From contig JAVTVJ010000143.1 of the NCBI GenBank assembly GCA_034509425.1, positions 434,001-498,000 on the forward strand: a stretch of 64,000 bases of DNA. The letters are read 5' to 3'. The stretch's first letter is position 1. Each line of letters starts with the position of its first letter. Of the stretch, positions 54,601 through 64,000 are shown piece by piece. The notes under the pieces are model-generated. The model ran no database searches. It was not told where the DNA came from and saw nothing but the letters and a program-made list of their open reading frames with translations. The position numbers and the translations under genes are program-made. The DNA is from Eopsaltria australis (Eukaryota; Chordata; Aves; Passeriformes; Petroicidae).

Positions 54601-57600
54601 CCTGCCCTCCCCTCCCTGCTCCCGCTGACTCACAGCTCCCAGGCGCAGGTTTTGTGCCTCCGACAATCGGCAATTGTTTGGGTCCGAGCGTGACGGGAAG
54701 GAAGAGGGAGCTATGAAGCATCCTCAGCTTGCGTGCTCGGCGCGTAGGGAGCAGCATTACGCGCTCCGAGGCTGAGCTGCGAGCTGGCATAATCGGCTCC
54801 TGTTTCACAGCCCAGCCCTGTCCCCCGCATCTGGGAGCTTCCCTGCCCCCACAGGGAGAGAGGCAGCTCTCAGGCTCCATCGCTGAGCTTCCAGAGCAGT
54901 GCATCTGGCCCGGGGAGGGACGAACCGCAGCACGGCTCCCCGGGCTGCGAGTGTGGGCTGTGTGCGTGCGGACACATCAGCACCTCCAGGGCCCTGTGTT
55001 TGTGCAGCCCCGTGACCACAGGGCACGTCCCTGCCCTGTGCCATTGTCTGCCAGCTGTGCTCCCTCCCTTCTCCAACATCTCTCTCACAGCACAGCCATG
55101 CGACACAGTGAGACTGTGTTGCTCTATTTCCAGAGCACATCATTCTCCTTTCAGTCTTTGATTGCTACTCCAAATCAGGTCCCTCTAAGAGCCCGGACCT
55201 AGAAGTGTCCAGCCTTACAAGGCACAAGATCTGTCAATAAAGAATCATGGAACAGCTTGGGTTGGAAGTGACCTTAAAGATCATCCAGCTCCAAGCCCCC
55301 TGCAATGAGCAGGGACACCCCCACTAGACCAGTTTGCTCAATGCCCCATCCAGCCTGGCCTCGAGCACTGCCAGGGATGGGGCACCCAAAATATGTGTTT
55401 TTAATTCTCAAATATCATCAAAACTGTCATTTTGATCAGCATTTTTGACTTTCAAATCTGTATTGGAGGGAAGACACTTCTTGAAAGGCATGAACTTGTT
55501 GCTGTTGCTATTAGATGTGTTGCATAGAGGAGTCTTCCCCCGTTCAGAAATGCCCTCCAGCGGAGGGTGACAGCAGCACCCCTTTCAATTCTGCAGGGTC
55601 AGGAGGGTGTAGCTTCAGCTCTGGCAGCCTGCAAGATCCTTAAAGAGATGTCCCGCCTGGAGACAGAGACCAAAGCAGCCTGCATAATGAAAGAGGCCAA
55701 GTACGAGCAGCTCGCTGTTGGTAAGTAATGGCACTTTTTGAATGGCATTGAAAATTTAAGACGGAACTGCATTGGAAGGCAAGCAAGTGAAAAAAAATAC
55801 TGTTTGAGTTGTAAAAGGTCAACTGTCATGAATAATTTAACAGCCTTGCAGCACAGGCAGTCCCAAACATTCAGATACAGAGGAAAGATTTAAAACCCTC
55901 TCATTTTGGAAAAATCTGTGTTCCAAGACAGGCCCCCTGGGATGCACGGATACTCTCCCGCTGCTTGTTGGTATTTTAATTGTCTGATCTCAGTACAAGG
56001 TGTGTTACAGTGATGTGGAAGACAGAACAACCAAAACACTTCCAGGCTGACAGCAGCCTGCTCTTCCTGCAATATCAAGCTTGCTCTGTAAGGGCCACTA
56101 GAGCAACAAGTTTGAAGTTTTGTCATTGCAGCTAAAAATAATTTGAGATTACCTCACCCAGAAGAGGGCCAAGTGCACTGCACACTGCAGTGAGGCTCAG
56201 GCTGGTTTTGCAGCAGACAAGCTGCCCCTCCCTACAGCAGCCAGATCCAGGCATCTGCAATGCTGGAATGCTGAACCCTCTCCCCTTTGCTTGCTTTAGA
56301 AACAGATGTCTGCACACAAAGCTTCTCTGCCGATCTGACTTCAGTCCAATCCACACCTTCATTGCTGTGAGGAGAGGGCTTTAAAATATGCTCCACATGG
56401 AAACAAACAGAGGCTCCTCTCCCTTTGAGACAGTTCATCAAGCAGCTGAAGGCTCATGCGGGCATTGCTACGTTATTTATACATGGATCACATTTTCCCT
56501 TCTTCTCACAGGGCCATTATTATTTACAAAAAATTAAAAATCAGGTTCTCATATAATCACAGGACTCGAGTAATTTAGTCATGGAATGATGGGGCCTAAT
56601 CCAATACACAGAAGTTCTGCTTCTTGGCTTTGATAAGTTCTAGATCAGATACTCAGTTTTAATTTCTGGCCTGGATTATGTCAAGCAAACTTTCTTTAAG
56701 AATGATAAATACCATATCAACTAGAAAAGATGTCTATATATCATTTTAAGTGCACTTGATCCTTTTGCCCAGCCTCACAGTGTAACAAGGTGTAGGTTGG
56801 TTTAGGAAAAGTACTGAGATAATCAAGTGAATCAGTAGAATGGAACAGACACAAGAAGCCAGATCTTGTCTAATGAGAAGATTTTGATTTTATTTTTTGG
56901 ACTGTTTAAATTTATCCTGGTTTCTAAGCTCCAGGACCAGTTTCTCTGGAAACAACTATGCCATAACACTCCACCAAGTCTAATGTTATTTTATGTCAAG
57001 TAGCACTTAAAATGAAGCATTTGTTGTCTACAAAACAAAGCTGAGCTGCTTGTCTTCATTAGTCTGTTGAGGAGAACGAGGACAGCATGACAACTCATCC
57101 TTCAAAGTGTAAGAGGATCACCCAAGAGATACATTTTTTTATCTGTGTTTCCTTCATATGGCAGAACTGTTTAGTGAATGCTACCACAACAGCGAGGAGA
57201 GAGCATTTGCTCTTTTGGTGAGGAAAAATCAGTACTGGAGCAAAACCACGTGCCTTCAGCTGGCCACAGAAGCAGATGCGAAGTCTTTCTTTGCACATGA
57301 TGGTGTCCAGGTAAGTTTTACGTGCACCCAGGGCTTTAAGTTGGACACAGGAGAGGAGAGCACAGGAACTGAACAACCCCATGAAATGTATTCCCCTAAG
57401 AACCATTCTCTGGGGAAGGGGCTCTTCTCTCTCCATAACAACAGATGAAGAGGACATTCTACCATGTCCTTGCCAAAGCAGCACAGTTCCCCCTTTCCCC
57501 ACCCTCTCATCCAGCTGGCACACAGACCAGTGTGCTGAGGAGAAGGTTTAGCCCTTAATCCATCATGTGCTTTTTGCTTTTTATTCCTTCTTTGCTCACA

Positions 57601-60600
57601 GAGAAACATCAGAAAAGCACTGTAAATCTGCCTGGGGCATAATGAAGCTGCTCCAAGATGTGAGGTAACTCCTTGTTCAGATTCAAGAGAGAGCTCACTA
57701 AAAAAAGTTAAATTAAATTACTATTCAGCTTTGCTCTCACGACCTGAGTTCTCTCCGCATACACAAAACTAAATTAAGAGTGATGCTGCTTTTATCTCCC
57801 AGTGCCTGACTTGGACTTCCTTAGTACTACAGATGTTGTTTAATTCCATTTGGCTTGCCATTCTTTGTCTCTGAATACATCTTTGCATACTCAACATCTG
57901 CAGAAGGACACACAGAGAATCTGTTTGCTCTGAAGCTGTGAGTTTTCCAGAGCATTCACTATCTTAGGAGTCACTGAACATAGGTGCACTTCATCTGTAA
58001 GTATGTTTCTGTGATATTAAAGCCATCTCTTCTCTTCTTGACTTTCAGGCCTTCCTGACAAAAATATGGTGGGGAGACATGTCTACAAGCACACAGATCC
58101 TCAAGTTAATCTGTGCATTCTGGTGTCCTTTCCTAATCTACACGAATTTAATATCATTCAGGTATAAACAGCTATTTGGGTGCAAGAGATACATAACTAA
58201 ATGATGAAAAATACGCCATAAAAAATATTCAGACTCAAATTTTCTCCCTGAAGTGATTCAGACAATAACATCACCTAACCAAATCCGTTTTCTGTGGGCC
58301 TGAGTGATTTGTGTGTCCTGTGCTAGTGCCTGTTGCCATACTTAAAAGGTCAATGCCACGGTTTCACAGAGATCACTCTATTTTGCACAGTCCACAGAAA
58401 AGCCTGTTGGAATTCTGTCAGCTCCAGATTCTACACAGCAATGTGCAAAATATCTCCAGCTGTAGCACCATTTGTCTCTAGATTTGGAGATGCCTGGCTC
58501 AAACCTCAGTATCTTATCCAAGGAAAACAGCCATCACAAAGCAGCATTATCAGCCACAAGCCTTGACAACCATAAGTCAAGCTTAAAAACACAGGACTGA
58601 CATTAAATTATCAGTCAGTCAAAATCAATTAAGATTTTCAGATTCAATGCCTTACAACCTTAGGTTTTCTTGAAGAATACCCCATGCACAATAAACCCCA
58701 GCAAAACAAACCAAACCAAACCAAACCAAACCAAACCAAACCAAACCAAACCAAACCAAAAATCCCCCCACCTCAAAAACCAGCCAATTAAATAAAATTA
58801 AAATAACAAAAAAAAAGAAAAAAAGAGCAGCCAAGCTGCTCAGACAGTCATGAAAACTGAGGATCTGAAACTTTAGGGAAATCTCATAACATCCATAGAA
58901 TCATATACTAATCATCAGAACAGGCAATATGAAATGACATGTTATTATGAAATATATGTTTCTTAACTCTTAAACTACATAAAAAGCAAGGAGAAAACCT
59001 GTTTGGCAATGCTGACTTAAGATTTTCCTTCTGCCAGTATTACTAAAGATCTGGCTGCCAGATTCACAAATTCATTTAATGTGATATTTTGGCAAAGTTT
59101 TCATGGAAAAGTTTAAATTATTATACATAATCAAAGTAATCCCTCCAAATTCCCTTTTTTTTTTGCCTCCTTTCCCTGCAATGCAAGAACTGACACATCC
59201 CCTACTGCTTCTAGCATTTTCCCTCTTAATTGCTACTAAAAGTAACTATGAGTGGAGCATTGGGCTATTGTTTTCTAAGACTGACTGAGGGGTTTATTTC
59301 TGCTCAAATCATAAGTAGTTTGAGGAAACTGAGCATCCTGCTCCATTTTTGTGAAGCATGACAATTATCACTTCTCTGAATCTTGGGGGTGACTTCAGAT
59401 TTCTCCTTTAAAATAAACAGAATTTGTAAAGACAAAACCCAACAATTATGCATGATTTGATAGCTCCCCAGCAGAGCAAGTCCAAGATAAGTACATGCTA
59501 GCAGTTCTGTACCATCAATGCCAATTCAGTAGTGGAAAATGGCTAAGCATCATCTTTTAACTAATGAGTTTATTTCCTTACAGTGAGGAAAACCAGTCAA
59601 ATAATGAACCAGAGCCATTTAGAGAGCTCAACAGTTTGGATTCAGAGAGGACTCTCTTTTTCTCCAAGGAAGAAGACAGGTAAGTTTAAAACCATCAGCT
59701 AATGTAACTTCTATGACAAAAGTCAAAGAACAGGACACTTCTTGTGGATTAGTGACCAGTTAATGATCTAAGGAGCAACTGAAGGGCCAAGGAAGTAATT
59801 TCAGGAAGTGCTGTGCCATCTGAAAAAGAATATAGAAAATTAACAGGGATATAGCAGTGCTTTAAGGAGACACCACTTAACTTGTTCTGAGCAGGTTATT
59901 TCTACAGAACAAGGGATTTACTTGGAAATCAAATAGTGTTTCCTGACATTCCCATCAGATCATGGTGACTGATATACATTGGATTTTAGGAAGTTATCAG
60001 ATTACTGAGCTGAGTAGAATAAAGGTTCTCAGCAAAACCTTGCATCACTGCATACTTTCCTACAAAGGTGTACTTGCACCCATCAGTACCAGGGAATTTT
60101 ACATTGAGTCATCTTCTCATGCTCTTAGTTTATATTTTAACAGATGAGCCCTGAGGAACCTTATGAGTTAGAGGGAGCATCACACAAATGGATAACTGAG
60201 CACAAAGTTTTTGTCACTTGCTTGTGGTCAGCCATAGATCTGTGATTCAGAACAGAATCCCTCCTACACCTCTACCACACACTCATCATCAAAACCTGGG
60301 AGACCACAAGGACTTAAGTCAGGATAAGCAGACTTCTGATTGGCACAAAGTCCTCTTAATGGCTAAATAGTGCTAAATAGCCACTTAGCTTTTCCATGAT
60401 TTAAAGATAACTTCAGAAATACGTGAACAGTGGCAGAGAGGAAGCATCATCTGCAGTCCCAGACCAAAGAGTTATTAGGTTCTATTTTTACCCCTGGTAT
60501 TTAACTGCTGGGATATTGGAGAAAATCATTAGTTCTTCTCTCTCCCTCCCTAACCTATAAAATAGGTGTAAAAGCATCTGCCTCTTGGGAGCTATTTGTA

Positions 60601-63600
60601 AGCAACATCATAAAGCACTTCCATATCCTGAGTGCAGCATGGTTTGGTCATTACATTCCACGTTCCAATTGCCATTATCCTGGCAATTTATTTCAACAAA
60701 GAGGCTCTCTCCCTCCCAGATCTATTTCAGCATCTTACAGTAAAGCTGCAATTATCTGTTTATGATATTAGCCTGTTACCATGGGAATGTATCTCATGAT
60801 GTCATAAATTGAGAGGTAGTACAGAATCAGGCATATAGAAAAGACTGGCCATGAAGAGAACTTTTTCCTTGTAACAAATGTATTTAATAATTAGCAAGAT
60901 CGTCAGAGGAAATTAAAAACCAATGAAGAGTCATTGTTTATTTTCCATGAGGTGAAATTGAAAACACACTCTAGTGTGCACAACCTTTGTTGGAGATCAC
61001 ACTTCTCAGAGTCAGAATCACAAAATTAAAGATCCAATAACATCCCTAGCTTATACAGGAGAGTATTTTACGTGGAAACAAATCCTCACACAAAGATCAA
61101 ATTGCTATCAAACTTGCATTTTCTGCACAGGATAATTTCCATTGCCAATAGATACCACACCATGTTCCAAAACACAGCAAAACAACTGTAGATGTACAGG
61201 TCAAATTTCCCTTCAGTTACCAAAATACTTGCGTCATTCCAGAACACTCAAAGACTACCTCAGTACAAAATTTATGAGGTCAACTCTTTTTGCTAAAAGG
61301 CTTCTATATTGCTTTTTTTTTTTTTTTTTTTGCAACTTGCCCTAATTTAATCATGAAGGGCAAGATGCCAGTTCTGCAAAGGAATTCTTTGTATTCTTCA
61401 GTAGCTCTATCAGATTCCAGCAAGGATAGTCAAGACACAGGTTTAGTGTGACCCAGCACTTAGAGACTGGGTCAGAAGTTTAAAGTCAGAGCAACAACAA
61501 GAACTTCCACAGGCAAACACTGCAAGAAAATTTTAGAGCCAAAATAATTAAGAGCTGACTCATAAAAATTCATTGGCCATTTTCTTTTCTCTCCTATTAT
61601 TTAGGTTTATAAAGAGCAATTACCCTTCCCCGTCTCCTTGTGCATTTGCACTCCATGCAGGAACACAATTAAGTTAACAAATAAAATTAATACAACTAAA
61701 CTGAAATAACAAAAATGTGCACGTAATTCTGATGTGACTTTGTTTTTCAAAACCTTTTTTTTGATATGAAATATTTCTGCTATGATAATGTGATTGCTCT
61801 GACTTCCACAGCCTTCCCCCTTGGCCAGCCCCAGCCTCTGCCTGTTACTATCTTACAAGAAGCTTTATATAGAATAATATTGAGCCTATTCCCATGAACT
61901 AATTTTAGGAGATTGTCACCAAGCATGTATTCTTTTTGGTTTGCAGAGGAAATGACACACTGGAAAAACAGAACCCTTCTGCAAACACAGCGTGGGCAAC
62001 ATTCATATTTACCCGGTGGAGGAAATTCTGGAGTGCCCCTGTAACTGTGTTTATGGGGAATGTTATAATGTACTTTGCTTTTCTCTTTCTATTTACTTAT
62101 GTCCTTTTACTGGACTTTAAACCACCCCCACCTCAGGGTCCATCTGTTAAAGAAATTGTACTCTACTTCTGGGTGTTTACCCTTGTGTTGGAAGAGATCC
62201 GACAGGTGAGTAACCTGCGTAACCTTACTGACAATACAGTAAAACCTGCAGCAATATTTTCAGTAGATTTGTAATCTGTGTAACTGTACAAGCTTAGAGA
62301 TTTCAAGTGTCAGGTGCACAGGTGAACAATGCAGAACTTGCCTTATCCAAAACATTTCACCTCTCTCTCCTAGAGCAGGCTCTTCCTCTACCATATAAAC
62401 CTACAGCTCCACCTCTGTTTTTCCATCCTACTCCAGTCTTAGCCAAGTCCAGTGGGCTGCCAGCATTCAGATAGTCTTTGCTTTGTAAAGTCTCTCTCTG
62501 ATTTCACTCCCCAGAACTGGGTCCTCCCACCACAAATAATGTAAGTTGGAAGTTATATTCTGCACCTGGAAACATAGCAGACAGGTCTACATCATTTTAG
62601 GAGATTCTTCCCCACTGGGGATTGTTTTTAAAAAAACTAAGTAAATGAATTCAGATTATTTGTGGCTTTTCCTAAAATACTTTCCAATTCAAAATATTAG
62701 CAGATCTCTTTTGGGTTTGCTTTTCTTAAAAAAACCAACCAAACAAAACCACCAACCCCCGAAACCCCCTTCTCCATTGGTTTCCCATGACTGGTTTTGG
62801 AATGTCCTCAGTTTAAAAACTGAAATAATAACAGTGGGGCAAGTGTGCTTCCAACTGTGGGTGCATAAGGCTCTTCTCTTTAGACACAAAAAAGAGTCAC
62901 AATCATTTACTCTGGAAGAACCAATAGGTGTTCATTACTTAAGCAAAAGAGACAGGGAAGTTTGTCACAATTTATTTGAAATTATGCAGCAAGGCCATAA
63001 GCAGAGGAGGACATGGAACATATCTGGATCAAAGAACATTTCATTATAACCTGTAAAACATGAAGACTGCCAGGCTAAAACCCAATTAAGAAAGCCAACT
63101 CCTTGCCTAGATAATCAAATGTGCCTTCACTGCCAATTCCAGTACACTAATGCCAAATCTGTTCATGCTGTTTAGACAGCAATGCCTAGAAACTGAACTC
63201 TGACTGGAAGCTGCATTGTTTCACAGCTCAAATGCTGACAAAAATCACAGAATCATAGAATGCTTTGTGCTGGAAGGGGCTTTACAGGTCATCTAGTTCC
63301 AGTCTCCTGCCATGTGCAGCTTTCCCTGGACCAGGTTGCTCAAAGCCCCACCCAGTCTGGCCTCGAACACTCCCAGGGATGGGGCATCCACAGCTTCCCT
63401 GGGCAACCTCTTCTAGTGCCTCACCACCCTCACAGTGAAGAACTTCTATAAAAATCTTAAATCAAGCCTCAAAGATTCTGAAGACAAATACCACCAAATA
63501 CTTTTTATCCAACTTTTGCATTTTAAGACAGTAAACTCAGCCTATGTTTACAAGCTTTTTTTTTCCTTATTACATTTGGAATTTGGTTTTGCTCTTGGAA

Positions 63601-63816
63601 ATGAAAGAGAAAAAGAAAACAGGTATTATGTTAAAACACAGAAGGAAATAGTGAAAGTGGAAAGAGATCAATACCAATGGTTATTTCTCTTTTTCAGAGT
63701 TTCTATACAGACGAAGACACAAATTTAATGAAAAAATTTAAACTGTATGTGGAGGATAACTGGAATAAATGCGATATGGTGACCATCTATCTCTTCATAA
63801 TTGGGGTAACCTGCAG
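39508..63816 (+). CDS. TRPM5: TRPM5 (5' two-thirds; 16 coding exons, gene continues past right edge)
   Basis: Transient receptor potential channel M5 is a Ca2+-activated, voltage-modulated monovalent cation channel of the plasma membrane. It acts downstream of GPCR-PLCB2-IP3 in taste and tuft cells. Exons: 39508-39633, 40592-40772, 41991-42157, 44859-45038, 46932-46996, 48649-48840, 50111-50213, 51085-51203, 51815-52165, 54234-54365, 55597-55720, 57165-57310, 58049-58161, 59584-59679, 61947-62205 and 63698-63816. About 824 residues are covered, roughly the first 70% of the 1165-residue human protein. Identity is clear from blocks such as [79 protein letters not shown] and [12 protein letters not shown]. 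Present: MHR1-4, pre-S1, S1, S2 and S3. Missing: S4-S6, pore and TRP helix. All introns are GT-AG. One apparent 1-base loss sits at the exon 4/5 join. The start codon is uncertain (39,439, 39,508, 39,517 or 39,526). Confidence 0.95.
40094..40113. promoter_or_regulatory. 20-bp perfect palindrome with STAT6-type core in TRPM5 intron 1
   Basis: The decamer AGGAATTCCT occurs twice in direct tandem, and the whole 20-mer equals its own reverse complement. Its centre TTCCTAGGAA fits TTC-N4-GAA, the spacing preferred by STAT6. Tuft cells, which express TRPM5, expand under IL-4/IL-13-STAT6 signalling, so the position is suggestive. Function is inference. Confidence 0.3.
40592..40772 (+). CDS. TRPM5: TRPM5 coding exon 2
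   Basis: 181 nt, start of MHR1. Encodes [33 protein letters not shown] and [20 protein letters not shown], with the last Gly codon split by the intron (phase 1). Borders are GTCGAAG / TTTATG and CACAG / GTGAGC. Agrees almost residue for residue with human [12 protein letters not shown] and LVKAAQSTG. Confidence 0.95.
41991..42157 (+). CDS. TRPM5: TRPM5 coding exon 3
   Basis: 167 nt of MHR1: [38 protein letters not shown] and REILRNTK (human GAWILTSALRVGLARHV and so on). Acceptor TTCCAG / GTGCC; donor AAG / GTATTT at phase 0. This GAWI(F/L)TxAxRxG fold is the TRPM nucleotide-binding-like SLOG region. Confidence 0.95.
42349..42362 (+). promoter_or_regulatory. CTCF-like core motif (forward orientation)
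   Basis: CCAGCGGGTGGCAG in TRPM5 intron 3 fits the CTCF consensus on the plus strand, opposite to the motifs at 14.3, 24.8 and 38.5 kb. Confidence 0.4.
44859..45038 (+). CDS. TRPM5: TRPM5 coding exon 4 (apparent 1-nt loss at its 3' end)
   Basis: 180 nt encoding [40 protein letters not shown] and [17 protein letters not shown]. The acceptor is CTCTCTCTAG. The exon ends in a run of five G leading into donor GTGAGC, which leaves phase 0, but exon 5 needs phase 1 to restore GGTGSIEIP. One more G in the run would fix both the frame and the conserved Gly-Gly. The downstream splice sites look normal. Confidence 0.9.
45562..45580. repeat. short perfect inverted repeat (8-bp arms) in TRPM5 intron 4
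   Basis: CCCTTATT-TAT-AATAAGGG can form a small hairpin or resemble an MEF2/SRF-type AT-rich core. No target duplication or element body is seen around it. Confidence 0.4.
46932..46996 (+). CDS. TRPM5: TRPM5 coding exon 5
   Basis: 65 nt: completes a Gly codon, then [21 protein letters not shown] (human [21 protein letters not shown]). Acceptor TTTCACAG / GAACG; donor GAG / GTAAGA at phase 0. Read straight on from exon 4 as given, the frame would meet TAA at 46,971-46,973. Confidence 0.93.
48649..48840 (+). CDS. TRPM5: TRPM5 coding exon 6
   Basis: 192 nt, 64 codons: [40 protein letters not shown] and [20 protein letters not shown] then CTVM. It spans the MHR1-MHR2 junction with the TRPM signature (P)WL(I/V)LxGSGG. 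Acceptor ACTACAG; donor ATG / GTGAGC. Confidence 0.95.
50111..50213 (+). CDS. TRPM5: TRPM5 coding exon 7
   Basis: 103 nt of MHR2: [20 protein letters not shown] then [14 protein letters not shown] and one base of Ala. Human reads LQNITSHQHLLTVYDFEQEG and [15 protein letters not shown]. Donor G / GTAAGA at phase 1. Confidence 0.95.
51085..51203 (+). CDS. TRPM5: TRPM5 coding exon 8
   Basis: 119 nt: [20 protein letters not shown] then [20 protein letters not shown], nearly identical to human. It forms ankyrin-like helices of MHR2. Acceptor TTTTTTTCCAG; donor AAG / GTACCA. Confidence 0.95.
51815..52165 (+). CDS. TRPM5: TRPM5 coding exon 9
   Basis: 351 nt, the longest exon here. It encodes [40 protein letters not shown] and, near its end, [20 protein letters not shown] then [11 protein letters not shown] (MHR2/MHR3). 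The middle linker ([14 protein letters not shown]) is the variable part against human. Donor TCT / GTGAGT at phase 0. Confidence 0.95.
53790..54030. promoter_or_regulatory. CNE-like block in TRPM5 intron 9
   Basis: Non-repetitive sequence with several motif-like words (GAGATTTATTTCTGATGAAA, AGATTAGTTAATCACAGG, CCTTAATAAAGTC) ends 200 bases before exon 10. Possibly a constrained intronic enhancer; judged by texture only. Confidence 0.2.
54234..54365 (+). CDS. TRPM5: TRPM5 coding exon 10
   Basis: 132 nt: a basic, variable lead ([13 protein letters not shown]), then [20 protein letters not shown] and [11 protein letters not shown], matching human [20 protein letters not shown]. Acceptor ATTTCAG; donor ATG / GTAAGC. 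Confidence 0.95.
54520..55010. promoter_or_regulatory. CpG-dense segment inside TRPM5 intron 10
   Basis: Roughly 500 bases, starting 155 bases after exon 10, are far richer in G+C and CpG than the surrounding intron. They contain CGCGG, GCTGACTCA (AP-1-like), CCGACAATCGG (palindromic), CTCGGCGCGTAGG and ACGCGCTCCGAGG. No exon of TRPM5 falls here and no repeat family is recognised. Possibilities are an alternative TRPM5 promoter, an unannotated non-coding transcript start or an intragenic CpG island. Confidence 0.45.
55242..55391 (-). mobile_element. CR1 LINE 3' fragment in TRPM5 intron 10
   Basis: Begins GAATCATGGAACAGCTTGGG and continues TTGGAAGTGACCTTAAAGATCATCC, CCAGCCTGGCCTCGAGCAC and CCAGGGATGGGGCACCCA. 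It is a clear reverse-complement CR1 3' end cut off at about 150 bases, pointing to the minus strand. Confidence 0.92.
55557..55570 (+). promoter_or_regulatory. CTCF-like core motif (forward orientation)
   Basis: CCAGCGGAGGGTGA lies 26 bases before exon 11, within its polypyrimidine-upstream region. It has the same orientation as the motif at 42,349. Confidence 0.35.
55597..55720 (+). CDS. TRPM5: TRPM5 coding exon 11
   Basis: 124 nt: [40 protein letters not shown] and V, plus one base of Glu. Human [20 protein letters not shown] aligns without gaps. This is the start of MHR4. Acceptor TTCTGCAG; donor G / GTAAGT at phase 1. Confidence 0.95.
57165..57310 (+). CDS. TRPM5: TRPM5 coding exon 12
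   Basis: 146 nt: [40 protein letters not shown] and SFFAHDGVQ. The [25 protein letters not shown] block is a TRPM5 hallmark in MHR4. Acceptor ATGGCAG; donor CAG / GTAAGT. Confidence 0.95.
58049..58161 (+). CDS. TRPM5: TRPM5 coding exon 13
   Basis: 113 nt: [20 protein letters not shown] then [17 protein letters not shown] and two bases of Ser. WWGDM is shared by TRPM4/5. It encodes the hydrophobic pre-S1 helices before the acidic linker. Acceptor CTTTCAG; donor CAG / GTATAA. Confidence 0.94.
58711..58760. repeat. (CCAAA)n pentanucleotide microsatellite
   Basis: Ten perfect CCAAA copies in TRPM5 intron 13, followed by an A-rich tail at 58,788-58,827. On the minus strand it produces a spurious FGLVW-repeat open frame. 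Confidence 0.97.
59584..59679 (+). CDS. TRPM5: TRPM5 coding exon 14
   Basis: 96 nt: [20 protein letters not shown] then [12 protein letters not shown] and two bases of Arg. It is the poorly conserved acidic linker between MHR4 and S1 (human SEEAPLRTGLEDLQDLDSLD); the LNSLDSE core anchors it. Acceptor CCTTACAG; donor G / GTAAGT. Confidence 0.88.
61313..61331. repeat. poly-T tract in TRPM5 intron 14
   Basis: A run of 19 T without a recognised element next to it. Confidence 0.95.
61947..62205 (+). CDS. TRPM5: TRPM5 coding exon 15 (S1 and S2)
   Basis: 259 nt: linker, then [21 protein letters not shown]1 [17 protein letters not shown], loop KPPPPQGP and S2 [18 protein letters not shown]. The E-x-x-Q of EEIRQ matches the S2 pair that coordinates the transmembrane Ca2+ ion in TRPM5 structures (recalled). 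Acceptor TTTGCAG; donor CAG / GTGAGT at phase 0. Confidence 0.96.
63243..63470 (-). mobile_element. CR1 LINE 3' fragment in TRPM5 intron 15
   Basis: AATCACAGAATCATAGAATGC, then TGGAAGGGGCTTTACAGGTC, CCAGGGATGGGGCATCCAC and CCACCCTCACAGTGAAGAAC: a clean reverse-complement CR1 3' end, including the terminal short-repeat tail at the left. It lies about 230 bases before exon 16 and appears younger than the 21.7 kb copy. Confidence 0.93.
63698..63816 (+). CDS. TRPM5: TRPM5 coding exon 16 (S2-S3 loop and S3)
   Basis: 119 nt: [39 protein letters not shown] and two bases of Arg (human GFFTDEDTHLVKKFTLYVGD...). The N-x-x-D of NKCD matches the S3 Ca2+-coordinating pair. Donor AG / GTATGT at phase 2; the next exon is outside the window. 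Confidence 0.96.
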
Positions 63817-64000
63817 GTATGTATTTGCTCTATGTGAGGTGGTCAGCATCAGTAGCAAGGGCTGTGGCAGCTGACTCTCATGTTCATGAGAGGACAGGCT
63901 CTAACATTCATTTTTACAAGCTTTGAGACACGTTTCTGCAGTAGGAGCCTCTAAAATTCTGTGGAAACTATGGAAGTTGCTCCAGAGACCACAAAAAGAT

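Larger units (their letters stand above)
39634..63697 (+). other. TRPM5: TRPM5 introns 1-15 (contents)
   Basis: Introns: 39634-40591, 40773-41990, 42158-44858, 45039-46931, 46997-48648, 48841-50110, 50214-51084, 51204-51814, 52166-54233, 54366-55596, 55721-57164, 57311-58048, 58162-59583, 59680-61946 and 62206-63697. Noted in them: palindrome (intron 1), an (AAAC)n tract at 42,245-42,272 and CTCF-like motif at 42,349 (intron 3), octamers at 43,218 (intron 3) and 51,060 (intron 7), a CNE-like block 53,790-54,030 (intron 9), a CpG-dense segment, CR1 and CTCF-like motif (intron 10), (CCAAA)n (intron 13), poly-T (intron 14) and CR1 (intron 15). Nothing else recognisable. 63,817-64,000 is the start of intron 16. 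Confidence 0.85.

Noticed and set aside
58788..58827. A-rich tail after (CCAAA)n as a processed-pseudogene end
   Set aside because: No gene-derived sequence precedes it and no flanking duplication is seen.
58652..58834. 60-codon minus-strand frame with FGLVW repeats
   Set aside because: Product of the (CCAAA)n microsatellite, not a gene.

Overview
This is a vertebrate nuclear window, almost certainly from a bird. Two single-copy ion-channel genes lie head to head, with GT-AG introns, low coding density and CR1-type LINE fragments of the avian kind (3' ends reading GAATCA(C/T)AGAA... on the + strand). No prokaryotic, organellar or plasmid features are seen. Species or order cannot be fixed from the sequence.

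Left third (1-16,332): the partial first intron of KCNQ1 (Kv7.1 potassium channel), which is transcribed leftwards. It holds simple repeats and a few AT-rich, homeodomain-motif-rich blocks that look like conserved non-coding elements. KCNQ1 exon 1 (16,333-16,730, minus strand) lies in a strong CpG island that must contain its promoter. The rest of KCNQ1 lies beyond the left edge.

Middle (about 17,000-39,400): a 22 kb intergenic interval between the divergent KCNQ1 and TRPM5 genes. No protein-coding gene is recognisable there. It contains CR1 fragments, a candidate solo LTR, several perfect POU octamers, CTCF-like motifs and CNE-like blocks.

Right (about 39,500-64,000): TRPM5, the calcium-activated monovalent-cation channel of taste and tuft cells, on the plus strand. 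Sixteen coding exons can be placed to the base. They run from the N-terminus through the TRPM homology regions, S1 and S2 and into S3. The S4-S6 segments, pore, TRP helix and C-terminus lie past the right edge. All exons join in frame with GT-AG borders except at exon 4/exon 5, where one base appears to be missing from a run of G at the exon 4 donor. That is either a homopolymer error or a real frameshift. The KCNQ1-TRPM5 divergent order matches the human 11p15.5 arrangement. No wholly new biological system is evident. The best leads are the exon 4/5 frame problem, an intronic CpG-rich segment in TRPM5, the divergent set of CTCF-like motifs and the octamer cluster upstream of TRPM5.
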